A stretch of DNA of 32,087 bases from Bacillota bacterium (GCA_021792885.1 JAJYTV010000001.1:1-32087), one strand, 5' to 3'; shown: positions 7,233 through 14,964, numbered from the stretch's first letter. The notes: a model not told the origin generated them from the sequence alone. Numbers and translations are program-made.

Positions 7233-7261
7233 AGAGTACGGAAGTGCGGTAGCGAAGACAA
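7233..7261 (-). promoter_or_regulatory. Candidate promoter giving a leaderless transcript
   Basis: TTGTCT (7256-7261) and TACTCT (7233-7238) with a 17-bp spacer on the minus strand. The ATG of the DsbA-like gene lies 6 nt beyond the -10, which would place the start of transcription at or next to the start codon. Confidence 0.4.
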
Positions 7262-7304
7262 GGCTTGACGTTTGCGCGGTGCAAGGCTAGGTGCAGCAGG
7301 CCCC

Positions 7305-7913
7305 TCAGTGCGCGCGCAGCCACTCCCCGACGCCGCCTAGGTGCGCGCGGTAGACCCATCTGGTCGTGGACTCGCCCGTCGGCGCCTTGGCGGCGCCCGG
7401 CCCGGTCGGCGACACGAGCGTCACGCCCTGCGGCGTGAGCTGCGCGAACCCCTGCAGCTCGGACGTGACGAGCAGCCCCCCGACCGGGTGGACGAAGGCG
7501 ACCGGCTCGAACGCGTGCAGGCTGGGATCGTAGGTCGCCGCGCTCAGCGGATAGCCCCAGACGCTGCCGCCGGCCGCCTCAAAGAGCAGCACGGGCAGGT
7601 GGCGGGCGCCGAAGAAGGCGACGGCGAGCGCGTGCACGCCCGTGCGGCGAAGGAGCGTGCGGCCGCCTGAGAGCACCTGCACCGTCGCGCCCGAGACGCC
7701 CTGCGTCACGAGGAGCTGGTCGCGCGAGTGGGACCCGCTCAGGGCGATCGTCCGGGAGGAGGATGCCGCGATCTTCGGGAATGTGGGGAAGAGGCTGGAA
7801 GCGACCGCGAGAGCCGGCGGCGGGGTGGGCGCCTGCGGCGCGCCGCTCCCGCATCCCGCGAGCAGCGGCATGAGAAGGGCGATCCAGCCGAGGCGCAGGC
7901 CGCGTGCGCGCAT
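7305..7913 (-). CDS. Hypothetical lipoprotein
   Basis: A 202-residue protein with a clear lipoprotein signal: basic start MRARGLRLGW, hydrophobic IALLMPLLAG and the lipobox LLAGC near residue 22, then a Pro/Ala-rich linker. After cleavage and lipidation it should be anchored outside the cell membrane. The mature part is rich in Val, Gly, Ser and Thr with short beta-type strands (for example TVQVLSGGRTLLRRTGV and LPVLLFEAAGG) and ends GEWLRAH; I recognise no family. The ATG at 7913 is preceded by AGGAGG with good spacing, which rejects the longer upstream open frame. It is divergent from the quinone oxidoreductase gene. Confidence 0.72.
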   Translation of the reverse strand: MRARGLRLGWIALLMPLLAGCGSGAPQAPTPPPALAVASSLFPTFPKIAASSSRTIALSGSHSRDQLLVTQGVSGATVQVLSGGRTLLRRTGVHALAVAFFGARHLPVLLFEAAGGSVWGYPLSAATYDPSLHAFEPVAFVHPVGGLLVTSELQGFAQLTPQGVTLVSPTGPGAAKAPTGESTTRWVYRAHLGGVGEWLRAH

Positions 7914-8014
7914 AGAGCCTCCTAGGATCGTGACGTGATGTGTTGGGCTTCGCCGCGCGCAGGCGGGGAACCTTGCGGCGGCGGGGACAATCGCTTCGGA
8001 AGGGAGTGGCCGCG

Positions 8015-8962
8015 TTGAAGGCGATCCGCGTCCATGCGTTCGGAGACCCGGACGTGCTGCAGGTTGAGGAGATCCCGACGCCGGCGCCGGGTCCGGGAGA
8101 GGTGCTCGTGCGGCTGCGCGCGGCCGGCGTGAACCCGGTGGAGACCTACGTGCGCTCCGGCAACTACGCGCGCCTGCCGGATCTCCCCTACACGCCGGGA
8201 GGCGACGGGGCAGGGGATGTCGAGGCGGTCGGCGAGGGGGTTTCTTCGCTGCGCGCTGGCGACCGCGTCTACGTGACGCAGGGCGCGACCTACGCGCAGT
8301 ACTGCACCTGTCCCGCCGCTGCCGCCCACCCGCTGCCTGCCCGCATCTCGTACGCCCAGGGTGCGGCGCTCGGCATTCCCTATGCGACGGCCCTCTACGC
8401 GCTGCGCCGCACATCTGCGCGCGCCGGCGACTGGCTGCTCGTGCGGGGCGGCAGCGGCGCCGTCGGCGTTGCCGCGGTGCAGCTTGCGAAGGCGCGCGGC
8501 CTGCGCTCGGTCGCGACGGCGGGCACGCCCGAGGGGCTCCAGATGCTGCGCGAGATCGGGGCGGACGCAGCGCTCTCGCACGACGACAAGGAGGGAGCGC
8601 GCGCCGCGACCGGCGGGCACGGCTTCGACGTGGTGATCGACGTGGCGGCGCATCAGGGGCTCGGCCAGGACCTCGAACTCCTCGCGCCGGGCGGGCGCGT
8701 CGCCGTGATCGGCGCGCGCGGGCCGGCGGAGATCCAGCCGCGCATGCTCATGTCGGTGGGCGGCAGCGTGCACGGCGTGCTGCTCTTCCTGCTCGACGAC
8801 GAGGAGCTCGGCCGCCTGCACCGCGAGATCGTCGCGGGCCTGCGCGACGGCACGCTGACGCCGGTCGTCGGGAAGAGCTTCCCGCTGGAAGACGCCGCCC
8901 AGGCGCACCGCGCGGTGCTGCAGAGCGGCGCGCGCGGCAAGGTGACGATCGAGGTCGGCTGA
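8015..8962 (+). CDS. NADPH:quinone oxidoreductase, zinc-independent MDR family
   Basis: A 315-residue medium-chain dehydrogenase/reductase of the zeta-crystallin type. The N-terminal catalytic domain begins KAIRVHAFGDPDVLQVEEIP and contains the AAGVNPVETYVRSG segment common to quinone reductases. The Rossmann domain carries the nucleotide loop GGSGAVGVAAVQLAKARG. The cysteine cluster of zinc-binding alcohol dehydrogenases is absent, as expected for this subfamily. It would reduce quinones or enones with NADPH in the cytoplasm. The start is placed at the TTG at 8015, with GGAAGGGAG upstream at suitable distance; a GTG at 8006 is the alternative. Its stop and that of the convergent MBL gene are two bases apart. 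Confidence 0.9.
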   Translation: MKAIRVHAFGDPDVLQVEEIPTPAPGPGEVLVRLRAAGVNPVETYVRSGNYARLPDLPYTPGGDGAGDVEAVGEGVSSLRAGDRVYVTQGATYAQYCTCPAAAAHPLPARISYAQGAALGIPYATALYALRRTSARAGDWLLVRGGSGAVGVAAVQLAKARGLRSVATAGTPEGLQMLREIGADAALSHDDKEGARAATGGHGFDVVIDVAAHQGLGQDLELLAPGGRVAVIGARGPAEIQPRMLMSVGGSVHGVLLFLLDDEELGRLHREIVAGLRDGTLTPVVGKSFPLEDAAQAHRAVLQSGARGKVTIEVG

Positions 8963-8964
8963 GG

Positions 8965-9789
8965 TCATGCGCCCGCGAGGTCGCGCAGCGCGATGCGCGC
9001 GTTCTCGAGGTGGCGCTCGTAGAGGTAATCGGGGATCGCGCCGCGCCAGGCTCCCGCGCTGCGCCGGGCCGCCTCCGCAGGGGTGTCGCTCTGCGCGGAC
9101 GCTTGCAGGAGGGCGTCGAGGTAGCGGCGCGACTCGTCGAGGCGCGCCGCGATCGCCACGCTGCCGAGCGCCGGGGTGCCGTGCTGGGAGACGAGCAGCG
9201 CGGGGCCGAGCGACGCCAGGAGCCCTTGGAACTTCTCCAGCGTCGCGCGGTAGCGCAGTGCGCCCACATCGATGAACGGGAATTCGCAGTCCGAGAGGTA
9301 GTCGCCGACGATCAGGGCGCGCGTCGGGCGGTGAAAGAGCGCGAGCCCGTCGGACGTGTGCCCGTCCGTGTGGTACAAGAGGCACTCGCCGAGTTCCTCG
9401 CCGTCTGCCGCGATGGCGATGTCGCGGCGGACGGGCCCGGTGAGCGGCATGGTCCGCGCGATGTAGTGCTCGCCGTCGAAGCGGCGCAGCGCGTCGCGGG
9501 CACGCGCCTCGTTCCGCTCATCCCAGGTCGCGTGCGTCACGACGGCCGCGTCCGGGAAGGCGGGTGCGCCGGCGATGTGGTCGAAGTCGGAATGGGTGAG
9601 AAGAACGCGCAGCGGTGTTCTTGCCTCGCGGGCAAGGCGTACCGAAAGGGAGCGTGCGGCGAGGATCTCCTCTTCGAAGAACCCGGGATCGATGCACATC
9701 ACGCCCGACCTGTCCGCGAGCACGGCGCACTGCGTCTGGTACAGCAGCGAGGGCTGCAAGTAGAGGCCCGGGGCGATCTCCCGGAACAT
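8965..9789 (-). CDS. MBL-fold metallo-hydrolase
   Basis: A 274-residue metallo-beta-lactamase-fold protein. Metal-site motifs in order: THSDFDHIAG (residues 65-74), HTDGHTSDG, LIVGDYLSD and VSQHGTP. The usual HxHxDH signature reads H66-S-D68-F-D70-H71, with Asp in place of the second His; such HxDxDH variants occur among MBL proteins of unknown substrate. The fold begins APGLYLQPSLLYQTQ and CIDPGF, typical of glyoxalase-II-like members. No signal peptide is seen. The ATG at 9789 has GGGAGGGAC upstream. The substrate cannot be inferred. Confidence 0.85.
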   Translation of the reverse strand: MFREIAPGLYLQPSLLYQTQCAVLADRSGVMCIDPGFFEEEILAARSLSVRLAREARTPLRVLLTHSDFDHIAGAPAFPDAAVVTHATWDERNEARARDALRRFDGEHYIARTMPLTGPVRRDIAIAADGEELGECLLYHTDGHTSDGLALFHRPTRALIVGDYLSDCEFPFIDVGALRYRATLEKFQGLLASLGPALLVSQHGTPALGSVAIAARLDESRRYLDALLQASAQSDTPAEAARRSAGAWRGAIPDYLYERHLENARIALRDLAGA

Positions 9790-10162
9790 GGCGGTCCCTC
9801 CCAGGGGGAAGTCTTCTCCCGGAGCGCCAAAAGGCCTTCTGGGGCCGCGGCGAGGCTTCGTGGCGGGTCTCGTGCGGCAGGATCAGGGCGCTTCGCCGAA
9901 AGTAAAGCGGCGCGAAACCAGAATCATTCGACAAGCCGTTTTTCGACAACAATCGCGCGGGCGCAGGCACTATCCTCTTCCTATCGGGTGTCTTCGCCTC
10001 TTTTTGTCCAAGGGGCGGTTCCTGTCTGCTCGGTTTGTGCTTGGGGGGCTAGCGTCCTTGACTTCGTTTGCCACGGTTCCGACCGAACAACTCATGCTCG
10101 TCGCGGCCGCCTTGACGGCCCCAATCGCGTGGAAGCTATCGCAGCTGCGGCGCGGAGGTGCG
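9790..10162. other. Intergenic region before the hybrid kinase
   Basis: This stretch between the divergent MBL and kinase genes is less GC-rich than the coding DNA and has no convincing gene. It carries the paired TTCGACAA repeats at 9927-9949. An in-frame ATG at 10094 would extend the kinase with a short hydrophobic segment (LMLVAAALTAPIAW) but lacks a Shine-Dalgarno sequence. Confidence 0.45.
9927..9949 (-). promoter_or_regulatory. Tandem Spo0A-box-like repeats (TGTCGAA on the minus strand)
   Basis: TTCGACAA occurs at 9927-9934 and 9942-9949, 15 bp apart. Its complement TGTCGAA equals the Spo0A binding box consensus TGNCGAA. The pair sits in the intergenic region between the MBL hydrolase and the hybrid kinase. 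Single copies occur elsewhere in the window by chance, so only the tandem arrangement is suggestive. Confidence 0.4.
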
Positions 10163-11761
10163 ATGCGCATCGCATCGATCGTGCCATGGGGAAGCGCCGC
10201 ACCGAAGGCCATCGAGTCCGCACCCAACGGGGAACCGCCCACGGGCTCGCTCGAAAGGGAGGATCCCACCTTGCGCGAGGCCCTGGAGGCCGTCGCGGAC
10301 GGCCTGGTCGTTTACAGCGCGCGGGGCGAAGTCGTCTATGCGAACGACGCCGCGATGCGCCATTTCGGGGTAGAGATCGGAGAGCGGATCGACTTCTCCG
10401 AGCCGGCGCTCGGCGGCGTGCCGCTGCGGCAGATCGACGGCAGGGAGATCCCTCCGGGTCAGTCTGTCGCCGCCCAGGTCATCCGGGGAGGCCGGCGCGT
10501 GCCGCCCGTCGAGCGCTCGCTGCAGCACCCCGACGGCCGCACGATGCACCTGCAGGTCTCCTACGCCGCGCTGCGCGCACAGGACGGGGAGATGACGGGC
10601 CTCGTCTGCACGATCCACGACCTGCGCGTGCGCCTGCAGGAGGAACAGGACCGCAGGGCGGCCTGGCGCAGCGAACTGCTGCGCCGCATGGCCGGGGGGA
10701 TCGCGCACGACTACAACAACTTCCTCACCGTGATCCTGGGCAACCTCTCCCTGGCGCGCGAGGCGGCGGCGGACCGCACGGACCTCGCCGACGCGCTCGC
10801 CGCGATCGAGGAGGCGTCGCTCGGGGCGAAGGACCTGACGCGCCAGCTGCTCGCGATCAGCGGCGGCGATGTCCTGGCCCCCGGCCAGGCGGATCTCGCG
10901 GCGGTCGTCGCGAAGGCGCGCAAGCGGTCGATCGGCGACCGCCGCGTGCGCTGCGACGTGAGCATCCCCGCGCGCATGCCCGCCGTCGCGATCAGTCCGG
11001 AGGCGCTGCAGCAGGTGCTCGAGGAGATCCTGATCATCGCGGCCGGCTCGATGCCGTCGGGCGGCACCGTGCGGGTGGAGGCCCGCCAGACCGAAGAGGG
11101 CATCGCGCTGCGCGTCTCCGACGAGGGCAAGGGATTCCCGGAGCGCGACCTGCCGTACGTCTTCGACCCCTACTTCACCACCTGGCACCGCGGCCACGGC
11201 CTCGGGCTCGCGTCAAGCCGCGCGATCATCGAGAAGCACGGCGGCGCGATCGCGGTCGAAAGCGAGTCCGGGATCGGAACGACCTTCTCGCTGACGCTGC
11301 CGGTGCGTCAGGGGCCGCAGCGGCCGGCCGCGCAGATCGGGGCTGCCGTGCGGCGCATCCTGCTGATGGACGACGACCCCGGTGTGCTGCAGGTCGCGGA
11401 ACGCATGCTGCGCCGGCTCGGCTACGACGTCGTGCCGGCGGTCGACGGCGACGACGCCGTGCGCCGGTTCGTCGAGGCGGAGGCGGCGGGAACGCAGGTC
11501 AACCTTGCGATCCTCGACCTCACGGTGCCGGGAGGCACCGGCGGGGAGGTCGCTGCCCAGCGCCTGCACGAGATGCAGCCGGACCTGCCGCTGATCGTGT
11601 CGAGCGGCTATGCGAGCGGCGACGTCCTGGTGCACTACGAGCGCTACGGCTTCACCGGCGTGATCCTCAAGCCCTACCGCATGGAGGAGCTCGCGCAGAG
11701 CCTTTCGCAGGCCCTGCCGCCGGTGCGCGTCTTTGTGGTGCAGCCGACGCTCTGGGACTAG
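10163..11761 (+). CDS. Hybrid PAS - histidine kinase - receiver protein
   Basis: A 532-residue signalling protein. A PAS domain comes first (LREALEAVADGLVVYSARGEVVYAN), then the HisKA helix with GGIAHDYNNF (phospho-accepting His 182), an HATPase domain with DEGKGF, FDPYFTT and GHGLGLA boxes, and a C-terminal receiver with MDDDP, phospho-acceptor Asp 452 in LDLTVPGG, SSGYASG and LKPY. The N-box is abnormal: where relatives read NLxxNARDAM this one has EEILIIAAGSM, losing both Asn. This suggests weak or absent ATP hydrolysis, so it may work as a phosphatase or relay. No transmembrane segment is present from the chosen start (ATG 10163, preceded by GGAGGTG), implying a cytosolic sensor. The signal and output are unknown. 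Confidence 0.85.
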   Translation: MRIASIVPWGSAAPKAIESAPNGEPPTGSLEREDPTLREALEAVADGLVVYSARGEVVYANDAAMRHFGVEIGERIDFSEPALGGVPLRQIDGREIPPGQSVAAQVIRGGRRVPPVERSLQHPDGRTMHLQVSYAALRAQDGEMTGLVCTIHDLRVRLQEEQDRRAAWRSELLRRMAGGIAHDYNNFLTVILGNLSLAREAAADRTDLADALAAIEEASLGAKDLTRQLLAISGGDVLAPGQADLAAVVAKARKRSIGDRRVRCDVSIPARMPAVAISPEALQQVLEEILIIAAGSMPSGGTVRVEARQTEEGIALRVSDEGKGFPERDLPYVFDPYFTTWHRGHGLGLASSRAIIEKHGGAIAVESESGIGTTFSLTLPVRQGPQRPAAQIGAAVRRILLMDDDPGVLQVAERMLRRLGYDVVPAVDGDDAVRRFVEAEAAGTQVNLAILDLTVPGGTGGEVAAQRLHEMQPDLPLIVSSGYASGDVLVHYERYGFTGVILKPYRMEELAQSLSQALPPVRVFVVQPTLWD

Positions 11762-11810
11762 CGGAGGAAGCGCCGTCCGCTGCGCGAATCTAGCAGCGGA
11801 GGTGGCCGTG

Positions 11811-12809
11811 ATGCTTCCCGAGGCGTTCGAGCGTCAACTGGGAGCCGCCCTCGAGCACCATGTCGTGCTTGTCGCGGGTCAGGAGGCCTTCTTCGCGGAG
11901 CGCGCGCGGCAGGTGCTCTCCAGCGAGCCTGTCGACGAGTCGCGCGTCGGGCCGGGACCGGGCCAGCTGCGCGAGGCGGTCGAGCTCTGGGAGACGCCGT
12001 CCTGGTTCGGGACGCCGCGGCTCGTCGTCGCCTGGGGTGTCGAGGCGCTCGCGCCGAACGCGCGCGCGACGAAGGAGCGCGACGCCGAACTCGCGGCGCT
12101 CGAGCGCGCGCTGCAGGCGGCGCCGGCGGCCCAGGACCGGCTGCTCGTGTTCGCGCCGCAGGCAGACCGCCGGCTGCGGCCGGTGCGCCTTGCGCAAGAG
12201 CGCGGGGGCCTCGTGGACGCCTCGCCGCCCGGGGAGCGTGAGTACGGCGCCTGGGTGCGCCACCTCGCCGCGGCGGAGGGCACGGTGCTGACGCCGCAAT
12301 CGGGGCGGGCCTACGAAGAGAGCGCGCTCGACCTCCTCTCCCTACGCGGGGCGCTTTCGGCCGGCGCGCTCTGCGCGGACGGCCAGCCGATCTCCGAGGA
12401 GGTCGCGCGCTGGGCGGCGCCGCCCGGCGGCGAGCTCAAGGTCTTTGCGCTCACCGATGCGCTGCTCGGCCGCGATCCCGGCGGCATCGCGGCCGCCGTG
12501 CCGCGCCTTCTGCTGCAGGGCGAGTCGCCGATCGGGCTCGTCGCGCTCGCGGCCCGGCAGGTGCGGCTGCTCGCGCGCGCGCTCGCGTTGCGCGCGCAGG
12601 GAGTCGCGCCGCAGGAGTGGCAAGCCCAGCTCGGCGTGCACCCGTTCGTCGCGCGCAAGATCCAAGACGCGTCGCGGCGCTGGCTGCCCGCGGACGTCAC
12701 GGCGGCGCTGCGGGCGCTCCTGCGCTGCGACATCGGACTCAAGAGCGGCGGCGCCGCCGAATCGACGCTGCTGTTGGGACTGATTACCGCGGTGCGGGGC
12801 AACGGCTAG
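11811..12809 (+). CDS. holA: DNA polymerase III subunit delta
   Basis: A 332-residue protein, the usual length for HolA, the clamp-loader subunit that opens the beta clamp. It starts LPEAFERQL and reaches the FFAERARQVL segment typical of the N-terminal AAA+-like domain; the C-terminal collar domain has LLLQGESPIGLVALAARQVRLL and ends with CDIGLKSGGAAESTLLLGLI, matching the conserved delta C-terminus. Position immediately before convergent rpsT is the standard Bacillota arrangement and strengthens the call. The ATG at 11811 follows GGAGGT by seven bases; a GTG at 11808 is possible. The comE competence genes that usually precede holA are not here; the hybrid kinase is instead. Confidence 0.9.
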   Translation: MLPEAFERQLGAALEHHVVLVAGQEAFFAERARQVLSSEPVDESRVGPGPGQLREAVELWETPSWFGTPRLVVAWGVEALAPNARATKERDAELAALERALQAAPAAQDRLLVFAPQADRRLRPVRLAQERGGLVDASPPGEREYGAWVRHLAAAEGTVLTPQSGRAYEESALDLLSLRGALSAGALCADGQPISEEVARWAAPPGGELKVFALTDALLGRDPGGIAAAVPRLLLQGESPIGLVALAARQVRLLARALALRAQGVAPQEWQAQLGVHPFVARKIQDASRRWLPADVTAALRALLRCDIGLKSGGAAESTLLLGLITAVRGNG

Positions 12810-12827
12810 AAGAGGGCAGCAAACGCC

Positions 12828-12855
12828 GCGCGCCCCGGACAACGCCGGGGCGCGC
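12828..12855. terminator. Bidirectional terminator between holA and rpsT
   Basis: GCGCGCCCCGG (12828-12838) pairs with CCGGGGCGCGC (12845-12855), an 11-bp stem and 6-nt loop between convergent genes. Confidence 0.7.
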
Positions 12856-12865
12856 ATCTTGCAAT

Positions 12866-13132
12866 TCAGGCGTGCAGCGAAAGCTTCTTGGCGAGGCGCG
12901 ACTTCTTGCGCGCTGCCGCGTTGCGGTGCATCACACCGCGGGTGACCGCCCGATCCAGCTGGCGGCAGGCCTCGCGGAATGTCGCAGCGCTCTCGGCAGC
13001 CGCGTCGCTGTTGGCCACCGCCCGCTCGAAGCGACGGACAGCCGTGCGTACCGTCGAACGGACCGTGCGGTTGCGAAGCCGACGAACCTCCGACAATACA
13101 GCCCGCTTCTTCGCGGACTTGATGTTGGCCAA
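12866..13132 (-). CDS. rpsT: 30S ribosomal protein S20
   Basis: An 88-residue, very basic protein beginning ANIKSAKKRA after the start codon and containing LDRAVTRGVMHRNAAARKKS, the conserved C-terminal part of bacterial S20, which binds the 5' domain of 16S rRNA. The start is TTG at 13132, with GGAGGTGGAGACG upstream; the longer open frame adds non-homologous residues. A promoter with an extended -10 lies upstream. It is convergent with holA and shares its terminator. Confidence 0.96.
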   Translation of the reverse strand: MANIKSAKKRAVLSEVRRLRNRTVRSTVRTAVRRFERAVANSDAAAESAATFREACRQLDRAVTRGVMHRNAAARKKSRLAKKLSLHA

Positions 13133-13154
13133 ACGTCTCCACCTCCGACAACGC

Positions 13155-13183
13155 ATTCTAGCATGCGCACGTCATCACGGCAA
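13155..13183 (-). promoter_or_regulatory. rpsT promoter (TTGCCG-N17-TAGAAT, extended -10)
   Basis: On the minus strand TTGCCG (13178-13183) and TAGAAT (13155-13160) are 17 bp apart, with TGC directly before the -10. The string CATGCTA around the -10 recurs in the lepA and hrcA promoters. Confidence 0.65.
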
Positions 13184-13269
13184 CGGCCAGCCGCGATCTT
13201 GCGGCGATTTGGCGCCGCCCCCGGGCGGACTGCGCCGCAAAGCGCCTGCATTGAACCTTTCGCTAGGCG

Positions 13270-13743
13270 GCCGCGCGAGGCGGACCGAAGTCTCGGCGGC
13301 TTGTCCGGCGGCATGCGCCGCCGCGTGGGGATGGCGCAGGCGCTGCTCTCAGATCCGGGGCTACGCGTCGTCGACGAGCCCACCGCGGGCGCGATCCCGA
13401 GGAGCGCATCCGCTTGCGCAATCTCGGGTCTCGCCACGGAGCGCCTCGTGCTGCTGAGCACCCACATCGTCGAGAACATCAGCCAGACCTGCCGCAACGT
13501 CGCCCTGCTCACGGGCGGGTCGGTCGCCTACGAAGGCACCGTCGCCGACTTCGTCGTGGCGGCCGTGGGTGCGGTCAGGGAGCTCTCGCTGCCCGCCGGG
13601 TACACCCGCGTGGCAGAGGTTGCGGACGCCGCCGGGATGCGCTGCAGGCTCGCGGGGCGCGCCAGCCCCGGGGGCTCCTGCGCGAGCCGTCTCTCGAGGA
13701 CGCCTACGTGCTGCGCATGCAGGAGGGCCGCAGGCCGGGATAG
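13270..13743 (+). pseudogene. ABC transporter ATP-binding protein remnant, truncated and frameshifted
   Basis: The ABC signature LSGGMRRRVGMAQALL and Walker B LRVVDEPTAG are read in one frame. The expected continuation DPEERIRLRNL is in another frame from 13398. The D-loop/H-loop part LVLLSTHIVENISQTCRNVAL returns to the first frame. The C-terminal tail LREPSLEDAYVLRMQEG is again in the other frame. The Walker A half is missing altogether. At least three frameshifts plus the 5' truncation make this a decayed gene. It resembles the ATPase of multidrug-type exporters. It occupies the position between rpsT and spoIIP where Bacillus and many Clostridia have gpr. Confidence 0.8.
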
Positions 13744-13811
13744 GCTCGCCGGCGTTGCGCCGCCACGGCCCCGAGAGACGCGACGGGACATTCTCAGGTA
13801 CGCCGCCCGCG

Positions 13812-13819
13812 CATACAGG
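13812..13819 (+). promoter_or_regulatory. Possible mother-cell sigma (SigE-type) -10 element before spoIIP
   Basis: CATACAGG resembles the SigE -10 consensus CATACAnT and lies about 20 nt before the spoIIP start, consistent with SigE control of spoIIP in Bacillus. No convincing -35 is seen, so this is weak. Confidence 0.22.
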
Positions 13820-13838
13820 CTATGGGGGTGGTCTGGCG

Positions 13839-14939
13839 GTGGCGCGTCGCCTTGGGGTGGTGCACGTCTCGCGCCTGGGCCGGCTCTTCTTGTGGCCGTT
13901 TCTGCTGCTGGCGGCGCTGTTGCTCTACGCGGGCGGAGGGGCGGTCGCGCCCGCGCTCGCGACGCCCGGGACCTGGTCGCGCCAGCCGCCGCAGGCCATC
14001 CCGCTGCCCTCGTCGACGCTGCGCTACCTGCTCGGCGTCGGCGTGCCGTCGCTCGGCCTCGCGCAGCCGATCAAGGCGCCGCTCGGGGCGACCGGGGCGC
14101 GCATCGCCGCCTTCCTCGACTACACCTTCATCGGCATTGCGCCGCACGACCCGACGACGCTCTTCTCGACCGCCTACGCGGGCTTCGGCTTCGCGCTGCG
14201 CGCCCAGTCGCCCTCGGGCCAGCCGCTCACGAGCTGGCTGCAGCAGATCGGCGGGGTGCAGGCCACACCCCCCGCGCCGCAGGCGAGCGCGGGACAGATC
14301 CTCTACGGCCACGGCCAGCCGCTCGTCGCGATCTACTCGACCGAGGGGCTCGGCGCGTACACGGGCAAGCCGATTCCGTCACAGGCGCCGCCTCCGACCT
14401 CCGCCAAGCGCGGCGAGGACGCGCTCGGGCTCGCCCAGTCCCTCGCCCAGGCGCTCGGCAAGGCGGGCGTGCCGACGCTCTTCGCGAACACGGTGAACGA
14501 CGGGGAAGGGGAGCTCGGCGCTTACCTCAAGTCCGGCCAGACGGTGCAGCGCCTCCTGCAGGCGGCGCCCGGCGCCGGCATCGTGCTCGACATCGAGCGG
14601 CCGGCCTACCCGCCGACCGCGGCGGTGCGCACCGCGGGCAGGACGAAGATCGCCGCGATCTCGCTCGTCGTCGGCACGAGCGCGAGCCTGCCGGACAAGA
14701 ACTGGCACAAGAACCTCTCGCTCGCGAAGAGCCTGGGCGGCTACCTGCAGGAGGCCGCGCCGGGCATCTTCGCCGGCATCGCGCAGTCGCCGGACCGGCT
14801 GAACCAGGAGTACTCGCCGACCATCCTGACGCTCGACATCGGCGGCCCGCAGGCGACGCCGCAGGAGGCGCACCGCGCGATCCGCTACGTCGTGCAGGCC
14901 ATCGTCGCCTACTTCGGCGGGGGAGGCGCATCGCCTTGA
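13839..14939 (+). CDS. spoIIP: Stage II sporulation protein P-like, active-site residues replaced
   Basis: A 366-residue protein with one N-terminal membrane anchor (FLWPFLLLAALLLYAGG) and an extracytoplasmic SpoIIP domain. SpoIIP is an amidase/endopeptidase that thins septal peptidoglycan during engulfment with SpoIID and SpoIIM. Recognisable parts include ISLVVGTSA, KNWHKNLSLAKSLGGYLQ, RLNQEYSPTILTLDIGG and the terminal EAHRAIRYVVQAI. The motif IYHTHTSEAY of the family is IYSTEGLGAY here (165-174), and VLDIHRD is VLDIERP (from 249, Glu 253 for His). The zinc/catalytic His and Glu therefore appear lost. The position between rpsT and lepA supports orthology. The start GTG at 13839 follows GGGGGTGG; GTG 13857 or 13860 is possible. 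Confidence 0.8.
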   Translation: MARRLGVVHVSRLGRLFLWPFLLLAALLLYAGGGAVAPALATPGTWSRQPPQAIPLPSSTLRYLLGVGVPSLGLAQPIKAPLGATGARIAAFLDYTFIGIAPHDPTTLFSTAYAGFGFALRAQSPSGQPLTSWLQQIGGVQATPPAPQASAGQILYGHGQPLVAIYSTEGLGAYTGKPIPSQAPPPTSAKRGEDALGLAQSLAQALGKAGVPTLFANTVNDGEGELGAYLKSGQTVQRLLQAAPGAGIVLDIERPAYPPTAAVRTAGRTKIAAISLVVGTSASLPDKNWHKNLSLAKSLGGYLQEAAPGIFAGIAQSPDRLNQEYSPTILTLDIGGPQATPQEAHRAIRYVVQAIVAYFGGGGASP

Positions 14940-14964
14940 CCTTTCCTCCATGCGAGGGTAGCAT
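14936..14964 (+). promoter_or_regulatory. trxA promoter (TTGACC-N17-TAGCAT)
   Basis: TTGACC at 14936-14941 and TAGCAT at 14959-14964 with a 17-bp spacer, overlapping the end of spoIIP. Transcription would start near 14971, giving a leader of about 50 nt before the thioredoxin gene. Confidence 0.7.
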
